From contig CAWABB010000001.1 in assembly GCA_963780165.1 (NCBI GenBank), positions 1,860,001-1,924,000 on the forward strand: a stretch of DNA of 64,000 nucleotides, read 5' to 3'. This document shows positions 7,699 through 15,112 of the stretch, piece by piece (within the stretch, counting starts at the first letter, position 1; every line of letters starts with the position of its first letter). The notes under the pieces were generated by a model. The model did not search any database. It was given only the letters and a program-made list of their open reading frames with translations, and was not told the DNA's origin. The DNA comes from CAWABB01 sp963780165. GTDB taxonomy: Bacteria > Bacteroidota > Ignavibacteria > UBA10030 > UBA6906. Both the position numbers and the translations under genes were made by a program.

Positions 7699-8628
7699 AT
7701 GAGTACCGTCTCCCTGACGCCAACGCAGCGACAGTCACGCGACCGCAACGCCATTCGCCTGTCGTTTCTTGCGGGCGTCTGCATGCTTGCTGGAAAATGG
7801 ATCGCCTACGGACTCACCGGCTCGTCTGCGATCCTCTCGGACGCCGCCGAGTCCGTCGTCCACATCCTCGGCGTCGGAATGGCGGCCTACAGCGTCTGGC
7901 TGAGCCACCGCCCCGCCGACGAGGGCCACCCGTACGGACACGACAAAGTCACGTATTTTTCAGCGGGAGCCGAGGGATTCCTGATCCTTGTGGCAGCGGC
8001 GTACATCATGTACGAAGCCATCACGATGCTCCTCGGAGAGCCGGCGCTGCGAAATCTCGATTCCGGGGTGGGCATCATTGCGCTTGCCTCGGTCGTCAAC
8101 CTGGTGCTGGGACTGTATCTCGTTCGCACCGGCCGCAAAACAGGATCGCTGATCCTTGTAGCAAACGGACAGCATGTCCTCACCGATTCCTGGACCAGTT
8201 TCGGTGTGGTCGCCGGCCTCCTGCTGGCGCTGCTGACCGGCTGGTACATCCTCGACCCGATCATCGCCTTGATCGTGGCGATGAACATCGTCTGGACGGG
8301 CTTCAAGCTCGTGCGGCAGTCTGTGGCGGGCCTCATGGATGCAAGCGATCCGGTGCTGGATGCCGCCGTCCGCAAGGTTCTCGACGCCGAAACCGCAGCA
8401 CGGTCGCTCCGCTACCACGAAAGGCGCGCACGGAAGAGCGGGAGCACTACATGGGTGGAATTTCACCTTCTCTTCCCTCCGGCAACCACACTCGAAGCAG
8501 CACACCGCCATGCGACCGAGATCGAGCAGGCCCTGAGCAAGGCATTGCCGGCCCCGGTGAAGGTCCTGAGTCACCTCGAGACGCTCGAGGAGCACGACCT
8601 GGCACACGGAGAAGGTCTCAAGCACTAA
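7699..8628 (+). CDS. Cation diffusion facilitator (CDF) metal transporter
   Basis: 309 aa from the ATG at 7699 (GAGGGTG just upstream; one base after the preceding TGA). Proton-coupled export of a divalent metal across the inner membrane is the family role. Six hydrophobic segments are followed by a short cytoplasmic domain (about 210-300). Aligned by eye to YiiP with a constant offset of 6, the transport-site residues are E51, H55, H159 and D163 instead of D45, D49, H153 and D157. The secondary-site ligands D74, H77 and H81 are retained. The metal is therefore uncertain. It is probably transcribed with the preceding hydrolase-like gene. Confidence 0.85.
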   Translation: MSTVSLTPTQRQSRDRNAIRLSFLAGVCMLAGKWIAYGLTGSSAILSDAAESVVHILGVGMAAYSVWLSHRPADEGHPYGHDKVTYFSAGAEGFLILVAAAYIMYEAITMLLGEPALRNLDSGVGIIALASVVNLVLGLYLVRTGRKTGSLILVANGQHVLTDSWTSFGVVAGLLLALLTGWYILDPIIALIVAMNIVWTGFKLVRQSVAGLMDASDPVLDAAVRKVLDAETAARSLRYHERRARKSGSTTWVEFHLLFPPATTLEAAHRHATEIEQALSKALPAPVKVLSHLETLEEHDLAHGEGLKH

Positions 8629-8647
8629 CCAGCAGAACCGCGAACGA

Positions 8648-8663
8648 GGCTCCCCCGGGAGCC
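8648..8663. terminator. Short GC-rich inverted repeat after the CDF gene
   Basis: GGCTCCC (8648-8654) and GGGAGCC (8657-8663), 20 nt after the CDF stop codon. There is no T-run, so termination is uncertain. Confidence 0.3.
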
Positions 8664-8719
8664 CGCATGAACCCCGGGAAAGACCACTCCTCATGCCACC
8701 ATCTACAAGGGACAGTCAC

Positions 8720-9322
8720 ATGACCGACCAGGCGACAGGGACGGCGGCCCCGGGGCCGGGCGGACGGGAAGTCGTGATGTCGTTCTCACGGATTAATCTG
8801 CTGGCGATCCCCGTCGCAATCGCGGTCATCCTCGTCGCTCTGATCCCGTATGCGCTCGTGTGGGGACTTGACAGTCTCTGGGAAGGCATTGCCCGGTTCT
8901 TCGCGCTCGGCTCGCTCCTCCCCGCCGCTCTCATCGGGATCGTCCTCCATGAGATGCTGCACGGCGTGACATGGGCGCTTGCAGGCCGTCGGCCGTTCTC
9001 GTCCATCCGCTTCGGTTTTAACGTCGCCACGTTGACGCCGTACGCGCACTTCAAGGAACCGCTCCCGGCCAACCAGTACCGCCTCGGAGCGGCCATGCCC
9101 GGCCTGGCACTTGGCGTGCTCCCGTTGTTGATTGCGCTCGCGACCGGAAACGGATGGCTCGCGGGATTCGGAACCCTCTTTCTTGTCGCCGCCGGCGGGG
9201 ACATTCTCATTCTCTGGATGCTCCGGCATGTGCCCACCTCGAGCAACATTCAGGATCACCCCTCACAGCCAGGTTGCATCGTCTATGACACAGACCCATC
9301 CGCGGCGGGCATCAGGGACTGA
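8720..9322 (+). CDS. DUF3267-type putative zinc metallopeptidase, integral membrane
   Basis: 200 aa from the ATG at 8720 (AAGGGAC upstream; the ATG at 8693 has none). Hydrophobic segments lie at about 25-50, 60-85, 130-150 and 155-178. The second carries H77-E78-x-x-H81 (LHEMLHG), the zinc-binding HExxH of the zincin type; NQYRLGAAMPGL follows and is typical of the DUF3267 group. Members are predicted intramembrane or membrane-associated proteases without well-known substrates. It sits between a metal transporter and a zinc-dependent nuclease. Function beyond the family is not assigned. Confidence 0.75.
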   Translation: MTDQATGTAAPGPGGREVVMSFSRINLLAIPVAIAVILVALIPYALVWGLDSLWEGIARFFALGSLLPAALIGIVLHEMLHGVTWALAGRRPFSSIRFGFNVATLTPYAHFKEPLPANQYRLGAAMPGLALGVLPLLIALATGNGWLAGFGTLFLVAAGGDILILWMLRHVPTSSNIQDHPSQPGCIVYDTDPSAAGIRD

Positions 9323-9436
9323 CGTTCCCTTGAGTTTGTCCCTGCCCTTTCCGAACTTCGTGGAGACACATCCTCGGCTCCTTGCTGCCGCATCCATGAA
9401 GACCCGCATGAACTCTCCCAGCCGGCGGTGCGCCGC

Positions 9437-10849
9437 ATGATGCTCCAGTTCCAGGGTGCGGCCCGCACCGTCACCGGATCGATGCATGTGGTTCGGGTCA
9501 AGGACCAGACCCTCCTTCTTGATTGCGGCACCTTCCACGGCCGGAGAGAGGAGGCCACGAAGCGCAACAGCACCTTCCCCTTCGATGCCGCATCAGTTCA
9601 TGCTGTCATTCTCTCCCACGCCCACATCGATCACAGCGGGAACCTGCCCACCCTCGTGCGCCAGGGATTCCGCGGCACCATCTATTGCACACACGCGACG
9701 AAGAGCCTGTGCGAGGTGATGCTAAAGGACAGCGCGTACATTCAGGAGAAAGACGCCGAGTTCATCAACAAGCGGCATCGCAAACGCGGACTCCCGCCCG
9801 TGGAACCGCTCTACACGGAAGAGGACGCCAGCGCCACCATCCCTCTCATGCGGTCAATCGACTACTCGACGGTCGTCGAGGTCGCCGATGGGGTGACATG
9901 CCATTTTGAAGATGCCGGACATATTCTCGGTTCGGCGTCGGTTGCGCTCCGCCTGAGGGACGGATCGCGTGAGGCCGGGCTAGCATTCACGGGCGATCTG
10001 GGCCGGACGGGCCTGCCGATTCTCCGTGACCCGGTATTCATCGGTAACGGGCAGAACACCGACACGCTCGTCTGCGAGTGCACGTACGGGGGCCGGTTTC
10101 ACGCGCGCATCGAAGATATGGGGAAGCAACTCCTCGACCCGTTGCGGAGGGCGTTCGACCGGAAGGCCAAGGTGGTGATTCCCGCCTTCAGTGTGGGGAG
10201 GACGCAGGAGCTCGTCTATGTCCTGCACGGCCTTGTCACCAGCGGCCAACTCCCATCGGTCCCGGTGTTCGTAGACAGCCCACTGTCCGTCAACGTGACC
10301 AGGGTGTTCAGGGAGCACCCCGAATGCTTTGACGCTGAAACGAGGAAGATCCTGCAGGCTCCCGAGGACAACGATCCGTTCGGGTTTCAGCGGCTGACAT
10401 ACGTCAAGACGCGTCAGGAATCCATGGCCCTCAACGACCGCCCGGGCCCATTTCTGGTCATCGCCGCCTCGGGCATGTGCGAGGCGGGCCGGGTCGTCCA
10501 TCACCTCGCGAACAGCGTAACCGACCCGAAGAACATGGTCATCATCGTCGGTTACCAGGCCGAGAACACTCTCGGCAAGAAGATCGTGATGAAGGAGTCC
10601 GAGGTCAACATCTTCGGCGAACCGCATGCGCTCAGGGCCGAAGTTGTGGTGCTGAATTCCTTCAGCAGCCATGCCGATCGGAATGACCTGCTGGCGTACG
10701 TGCGCCGGTTCGACACGTCACGCCTGAGGGACATCTATCTCGTCCACGGCGACCTCGACCAGGCAGAGAAGCTGCAGGCCGGCCTGTCGGAGTCGGGGTT
10801 CCGGCGCGTGCACATCCCAGAACGAGGGGACACGGCGCCGCTCATCTAG
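9437..10849 (+). CDS. Metallo-beta-lactamase/beta-CASP RNase
   Basis: 470 aa from the ATG at 9437 (GTG at 9428 and ATG at 9440 are alternatives; no clear Shine-Dalgarno). The MBL core begins QFQGAARTVTGS, with the metal motif H61-A-H63-I-D65-H66. The beta-CASP insert includes VDSPLS and SGMCEAGR. The C-terminal RMMBL part has FSSHADRNDL and LVHGD. This architecture is that of bacterial Ysh1/CPSF-73-like ribonucleases (RNA exo/endonuclease, two Zn). It is a stand-alone 470-aa type, smaller than RNase J. It lies close upstream of the outer-membrane barrel gene. Confidence 0.88.
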   Translation: MMLQFQGAARTVTGSMHVVRVKDQTLLLDCGTFHGRREEATKRNSTFPFDAASVHAVILSHAHIDHSGNLPTLVRQGFRGTIYCTHATKSLCEVMLKDSAYIQEKDAEFINKRHRKRGLPPVEPLYTEEDASATIPLMRSIDYSTVVEVADGVTCHFEDAGHILGSASVALRLRDGSREAGLAFTGDLGRTGLPILRDPVFIGNGQNTDTLVCECTYGGRFHARIEDMGKQLLDPLRRAFDRKAKVVIPAFSVGRTQELVYVLHGLVTSGQLPSVPVFVDSPLSVNVTRVFREHPECFDAETRKILQAPEDNDPFGFQRLTYVKTRQESMALNDRPGPFLVIAASGMCEAGRVVHHLANSVTDPKNMVIIVGYQAENTLGKKIVMKESEVNIFGEPHALRAEVVVLNSFSSHADRNDLLAYVRRFDTSRLRDIYLVHGDLDQAEKLQAGLSESGFRRVHIPERGDTAPLI

Positions 10850-10873
10850 GCGGTGCCGCCGGCATTTACCAGC

Positions 10874-12811
10874 ATGCGAATCGCGCGAGCAGGCTGTCCG
10901 ATCTGGCTCCTTCTCCTCCTATCGGTCTCGACCGTGCGGGGCCAGGAAGGACAGCGGGTGCCGGAGGGCACACCACTATCGCTCCAGGAGTCGGAAGGCC
11001 GGAACGCTGTCTCGGTGCTGTTCGACAGGAACCTCAACACCTACAACTGGCTCGGACGTATCGGGCTCGACACCACCGTCCTGGGCACCTCGCTGCTCTA
11101 CCGACAGCAGTATCTCTCCAATATTATCCTCGTCGACCCGTCCGCCCCAGGTACGCTTCGGCGCACGCTCGAAAGCAACCAGCACACCATCGGTCTCACG
11201 CTCACACGACCGATCCTGGAGGGAGTCGCCGTCCGGACAGAATGGAATACGCTGGTCTTCTCAGACAACAAGGGTGTCGGGCTGAGCGACGCGAACTTCA
11301 CCTCACTGCTTGGAGGGTTCGAGTTCGCGCCGGTGTCCTTCTTCAGCATCGCCCCGCTCGGCGGGTACCGGTGGGACACGCAGGGCGGCGTCGCGGACCG
11401 CGGGCCATCCGCGCAGCTGTTCCTCCGGTTTCCGGGAAGCATCCTCAGCGGCTACCGGATCGAAGGAATCGGGCAGTACCACACCGACTGGCTCGACCCC
11501 AGGCGGCTGGAGAGCCATTTCCTGCGCACCAAGATTTCGAAGTCGTTCACGGACGAGGCGGACGACAGCCTGGAAGCAGGCGTGTTTCGTACCAGGCGGG
11601 AGTACTATACCTCCGGCGATACGGTTCTCGAGAGCCGGCTCGACGATCAGTTCACCATCTCGAATGTCATCAGCTACCAGTTCACGCCGCGATTCAACGC
11701 CGGCCTGCTGGTGGCGGTAGCCTCTCGCAATCTCGAGAAGTCGCTCCGCACCAGCTCACCCCTGGGGTTCAGCACGCCGCAGTTCGATACCGAGGTCAAC
11801 GAGTTTATCCTGCAGGTGCAAGGACAGCTGGGGTATGTCGCGCGTGACGGACGCTCCTCCGCCCTGCTCCGCTTCTCGCACTTCGAGCGCGACGAAAACC
11901 ACCGCGCCATTCTCCCCTCCGACGCCACGTCCAACCAGGTTATTCTCTGGAACGAACGTAACCGCCATGAGCAGTCGAAGGACAATATTTCAAAGCGTTC
12001 CGTCCTGACCGGCTCTATCGGACTTCCACTGTGGTCGGCGGACCGCCTCTCCATCAGCGGTACGGGGTCGATTCTCCGGTACGACACGCCAAGCCAGCTC
12101 AATGTCGAGGACCGCGACGAGCTCCTGGTCGCTCTCTCCGTCCTGACGACGCACCGGCTGAGCCGGTTCCTGGACCTCGACCTCCTGCTGGACGGAACCT
12201 ACAGCCATCTGGTCTATTTGCTGGAGGAGCGGAGTGCGAACAACAATGTCAACCGGGTTTTGCGGCTTGCGCCCCGCGTGACGTATCGCCCGGCCGACGG
12301 GATCTCCAGCGCCAACACGTTCGAGGTGCTCGCCAACTACACAGTGTATGATTTCGAGGAGGAGGCGAGCCTTGCCCGGAGCTTCTCGTATCGGCAGTTT
12401 GCCTGGCTGGATTCCACGTCCATCGACCTGACACACCGTGTAGGCCTTGATTTTTTCGCCTATTTCAAGCTATATGAACGTGGCAGGCTCAACTGGGACG
12501 ACTTCCAGGAACGGACCGAGAATTCGTTTGTCGACCGAACGCTCGCTGCCCAGCTCCGATTCAGCCCATCGCCCGGCACCCTGCTCGCGGCCGGTATCCG
12601 GTCGTTCAGCCAGTCGCGATACGACTATGTGAACGGCGGGAAGCGCCGCGCAGCAACGCTGCACAGCATCGGTCCGACGTGCATCATCCAGTGGGCCATT
12701 GGTCCTGCCAGCCGACTCCTCCTCCGCGGCTGGTATGAGCGCCGCGCCCAGCCCGACGGTTCCGCCCGATCGTTCCCGACAATTGTCATGAACGTTTCCG
12801 TGAATCTCTGA
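10874..12811 (+). CDS. Predicted outer-membrane beta-barrel protein, function unknown
   Basis: 645 aa from the ATG at 10874; residues 1-24 form a signal peptide ending near VRGQ. The remainder has no hydrophobic helices but many alternating amphipathic strands with aromatic ends (YNWLGRIGLDTTVLG, FFSIAPLGGYRW, LFLRFPGS, RLLLRGWYERR) and ends in NVSVNL, an aliphatic C-terminal strand of outer-membrane proteins. I do not recognise a named family. It overlaps nothing upstream (24 bp after the nuclease stop). The RsbW-like gene follows 11 bp after its stop, so the pair is probably co-translated. Confidence 0.65.
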   Translation: MRIARAGCPIWLLLLLSVSTVRGQEGQRVPEGTPLSLQESEGRNAVSVLFDRNLNTYNWLGRIGLDTTVLGTSLLYRQQYLSNIILVDPSAPGTLRRTLESNQHTIGLTLTRPILEGVAVRTEWNTLVFSDNKGVGLSDANFTSLLGGFEFAPVSFFSIAPLGGYRWDTQGGVADRGPSAQLFLRFPGSILSGYRIEGIGQYHTDWLDPRRLESHFLRTKISKSFTDEADDSLEAGVFRTRREYYTSGDTVLESRLDDQFTISNVISYQFTPRFNAGLLVAVASRNLEKSLRTSSPLGFSTPQFDTEVNEFILQVQGQLGYVARDGRSSALLRFSHFERDENHRAILPSDATSNQVILWNERNRHEQSKDNISKRSVLTGSIGLPLWSADRLSISGTGSILRYDTPSQLNVEDRDELLVALSVLTTHRLSRFLDLDLLLDGTYSHLVYLLEERSANNNVNRVLRLAPRVTYRPADGISSANTFEVLANYTVYDFEEEASLARSFSYRQFAWLDSTSIDLTHRVGLDFFAYFKLYERGRLNWDDFQERTENSFVDRTLAAQLRFSPSPGTLLAAGIRSFSQSRYDYVNGGKRRAATLHSIGPTCIIQWAIGPASRLLLRGWYERRAQPDGSARSFPTIVMNVSVNL

Positions 12812-12822
12812 GGGAGTTCCTC

Positions 12823-13245
12823 GTGGCCTCACAACAGAAGGCGTTCCGTCTCACCCTCAGCAGCAAGCCCAAAAACATCGTCAAGGTCGAAGGGTTTCTG
12901 AAGAAGATCGACCGCGTTGTGCACCTCGACGAGATCCAGGAACACAAGCTCATGATCGCGCTCACGGAGGCCGTGAACAACGCGATCCTGCATGGCAACA
13001 GGTCGAACGAAGAGAAGTTGGTCCACGTGGTGTGCGAGGCGCAGGAAGACGGCTTGCTGTTCACGGTGACCGATCAGGGGAGGGGATTCAAGCCGGACAA
13101 GGTGGCCAACCCGCTGAAGGAGGAGAATCTCCTGAAGGAGACAGGGCGCGGAATCTTCCTGATGCGGACCCTGCTGGACCGGGTAGAGTTCCGCCGTACG
13201 CGCGGTGGGATGGAAGTGAAGCTCTGGCTCGTGCTCAACCGCTGA
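12823..13245 (+). CDS. RsbW-like serine kinase / anti-sigma factor (HATPase_c_2)
   Basis: 140 aa single-domain GHKL ATPase of the RsbW/SpoIIAB group. The N box is EAVNNAILHGN, the G1 box DQGRGF and the G2 box TGRGIF. It starts at GTG 12823 with AGGGAG 6 nt upstream, overlapping the end of the barrel gene leader. Such proteins phosphorylate STAS-domain antagonists or hold sigma factors. No STAS protein, PP2C phosphatase or sigma factor gene is in the window, so the partner is encoded elsewhere. It is the last gene of the rightward run and converges with mdh. Confidence 0.82.
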   Translation: MASQQKAFRLTLSSKPKNIVKVEGFLKKIDRVVHLDEIQEHKLMIALTEAVNNAILHGNRSNEEKLVHVVCEAQEDGLLFTVTDQGRGFKPDKVANPLKEENLLKETGRGIFLMRTLLDRVEFRRTRGGMEVKLWLVLNR

Positions 13246-13322
13246 CTCGGGGATCGATCGTCGCCCGGCGGGCAGGAAGGCCAGGAGGCCGCTCAGCACG
13301 GCGAGCGCACCCCGGAAAACAG

Positions 13323-13373
13323 CGAGAGCAGCGCGCCACACGCCCCCGGTGGGGGCGGCGACGGCTGCTCTCG
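13323..13373. terminator. Nested double hairpin between convergent genes
   Basis: Outer perfect stem CGAGAGCAGC (13323-13332) with GCTGCTCTCG (13364-13373), enclosing a second perfect stem CGCCCCC (13341-13347) with GGGGGCG (13351-13357). It lies between the rsbW-like stop and the mdh stop. There is no T-run on either side, so it may act as a bidirectional transcription or decay barrier. Confidence 0.5.
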
Positions 13374-13393
13374 TCAGATTGCAGAGAACGCGG

Positions 13394-14317
13394 TCAGAGC
13401 ACCAGCTTTGTGATTGACTGCTTGACATCGTTCGCCGACTTGTTTAAGGCTGCCTGCTCGTCGGCGTTCAGCTTGATCTGGACGATTTCCTCCACGCCTT
13501 TGGCGCCCAGCTTCACGGGCACGCCGACCACTGTATCGTTGATGCCGTATTCGCCTTTCAGATACACCGCACACGGCAGAATCCGCTTCTTGTCCTTCAC
13601 GATCGACTCTACCATGGCGACGGTCGCGGAGGACGGAGCGTAGTACGCACTTCCCGTCTTCAGGAAATTCACGATCTCGATGCCGCCATCGCGCGTCCGC
13701 TTCACCAGGCGCTCTATCGTCTCGGGGCTCATCAGCTCAGTGATGGGGATGCCGGCCACCGTCGAGTAACGCGGCAGCGGGACCATCGAATCGCCATGGC
13801 CGCCGAGCACGAACGCGGTAACGTCTTCCACCGACACCTTCAGTTCCATCGCGATGAACGTCCGGAACCGGGCTGTGTCGAGCACGCCCGCCATGCCGAT
13901 GACGCGCGTCCGGTCGAAGCCGCTCACCTTCATTGCGACGTACGTCATGACGTCCAGCGGGTTCGCCACGGTGACGAGGATCGCGCCGGGCGAATGCTTC
14001 ACCACCGATTCGGTGCACGCCTTCATGATCCCGCTGTTCGTGTTCATCAGGTCGTCACGGCTCATGCCGGGCTTGCGCGGAATGCCGGCCGTGAGCACGA
14101 CGATGTCGGAACCCGCGGTTTCAACGTATCCGTTCGACCCGATCACGCGGGCGTCGGTCATCTCCACCGGCGTCGCCTCGTACATGTCCAGCGCTTTTCC
14201 CTGGGGGACGCCTTCAAGGACGTCGACCAGGACAACCTCGTTGGCGAGCTCCTTGTCGACGATGCGTTGGGCGGTTGTGGCACCGACATTGCCAGCGCCG
14301 ATGACTGTGATCTTCAT
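13394..14317 (-). CDS. mdh: Malate dehydrogenase (LDH-like type)
   Basis: Oxidises malate to oxaloacetate with NAD in the TCA cycle. 307 aa from the ATG at 14317 (GGAG 9 nt upstream); the frame is open further upstream but that part is non-homologous. The NAD fold begins MKITVIGAGNVGATTA. The substrate loop has GIPRKPGMSRDDL with the catalytic-region arginines, then VANPLDVMTYV, and the catalytic His lies in GGHGDSMVPL. Arg rather than Gln in the loop fits malate over lactate. It lies 135 bp downstream of rpmA with a weak hairpin between, so it may be read partly from the rplU promoter. Confidence 0.95.
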   Translation of the reverse strand: MKITVIGAGNVGATTAQRIVDKELANEVVLVDVLEGVPQGKALDMYEATPVEMTDARVIGSNGYVETAGSDIVVLTAGIPRKPGMSRDDLMNTNSGIMKACTESVVKHSPGAILVTVANPLDVMTYVAMKVSGFDRTRVIGMAGVLDTARFRTFIAMELKVSVEDVTAFVLGGHGDSMVPLPRYSTVAGIPITELMSPETIERLVKRTRDGGIEIVNFLKTGSAYYAPSSATVAMVESIVKDKKRILPCAVYLKGEYGINDTVVGVPVKLGAKGVEEIVQIKLNADEQAALNKSANDVKQSITKLVL

Positions 14318-14423
14318 GGTTGAACTCCGGCTGGTGGTGGGAATGCGCGGAGGAGAGGCGGGATGGACGTGCAGCGCGGCTCCTGTCCTTCGACCGCCTG
14401 CTCCGTTGGGATGAAAGGAACAA

Positions 14424-14449
14424 CGCGCCGGCAAAAACCGGGCGGCGCG
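14424..14449 (-). terminator. Weak terminator or attenuator after rpmA
   Basis: Stem CGCGCCG/CGGCGCG (14424-14430 and 14443-14449) with a 12-nt loop, starting 3 nt after the rpmA stop. On the minus strand it is followed by TTGTTCCTTTC, a poor T-run, so partial read-through into mdh is plausible. Confidence 0.35.
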
Positions 14450-14452
14450 GGA

Positions 14453-14710
14453 CTACGCTTTCGGAAGGATGCTGACGACCTTCCGGGCTTTCGCGTACTT
14501 CTTGAACTGGACGACGCCGGCGGTCTTGGCGAAGAGTGTATCATCGCCGCCGATGCCCACGTTCACACCCGGCTGAAACCGCGTGCCGCGCTGGCGAACA
14601 AGAATGCTGCCGGCGGAAACCAACTCGCCGCCGAACCGCTTCACGCCGAGCCGCTGGGCATTGCTATCGCGACCGTTGCGGGAACTTCCGACACCTTTCT
14701 TATGCGCCAT
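14453..14710 (-). CDS. rpmA: 50S ribosomal protein L27
   Basis: 85 aa, normal length. It starts MAHKKGVGSSRNGRDS, the conserved N-terminus that reaches the peptidyl transferase centre, without the cleavable extension found in Firmicutes. Further conserved blocks are RQRGTRFQPG and GIGGDDTLFA. It begins 11 nt after the rplU stop, the standard L21-L27 order. Confidence 0.98.
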   Translation of the reverse strand: MAHKKGVGSSRNGRDSNAQRLGVKRFGGELVSAGSILVRQRGTRFQPGVNVGIGGDDTLFAKTAGVVQFKKYAKARKVVSILPKA

Positions 14711-14721
14711 GGCTCAACTCC

Positions 14722-15033
14722 TCAGACTGCGATACCGTTGATCTCAACCCGTGTGTATCCCTGGCGGTGGCCTCGCGTGACGCGATAGCCCTTCCGCTTC
14801 TTCTTCTTGAAAACGATGATCTTGTCTTCACGCCCGTGCTCGAGAATCGTCGCCTGCACGCGCGCGCCTTTCACGGTGGGGCTGCCGACCGTGACCTTCT
14901 TGTCGTCGCCGACAAGCAGAACGCGTTCGAACGTGAGCTTCGTTCCGGGCTGCTCCCCGTTCAGGGGGATGTTTACCCGGTCATTGGCGGCGACCTTATA
15001 CTGGCGCCCGGCGATCTCGACTACAGCGTACAT
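14722..15033 (-). CDS. rplU: 50S ribosomal protein L21
   Basis: 103 aa from the ATG at 15033, giving the family start MYAVVEIAGRQYKV; a GTG two codons upstream is not needed. AAGGA lies about 9 nt before the ATG. Conserved ERVLLVGDD and the basic FKKKKRKGYRV region that binds 23S rRNA are present. It heads the rplU-rpmA unit, driven by a near-consensus promoter whose -35 overlaps the stop codon of the preceding ATPase gene. Confidence 0.98.
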   Translation of the reverse strand: MYAVVEIAGRQYKVAANDRVNIPLNGEQPGTKLTFERVLLVGDDKKVTVGSPTVKGARVQATILEHGREDKIIVFKKKKRKGYRVTRGHRQGYTRVEINGIAV

Positions 15034-15083
15034 CGTCACGGTCCTTCAGGGGGGTGTAACTCAATGCAAAGCAATAGGTTATT

Positions 15084-15112
15084 AATATAATCAATCCAGA
15101 GCCGAATGTCAA
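15084..15112 (-). promoter_or_regulatory. Predicted strong promoter of rplU-rpmA
   Basis: Leftward TTGACA (15112-15107), 17 bp, TATATT (15089-15084). The best match in the window, as expected for ribosomal genes. The -35 overlaps the TGA stop of the P-type ATPase gene. Leader about 45 nt. Confidence 0.8.
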
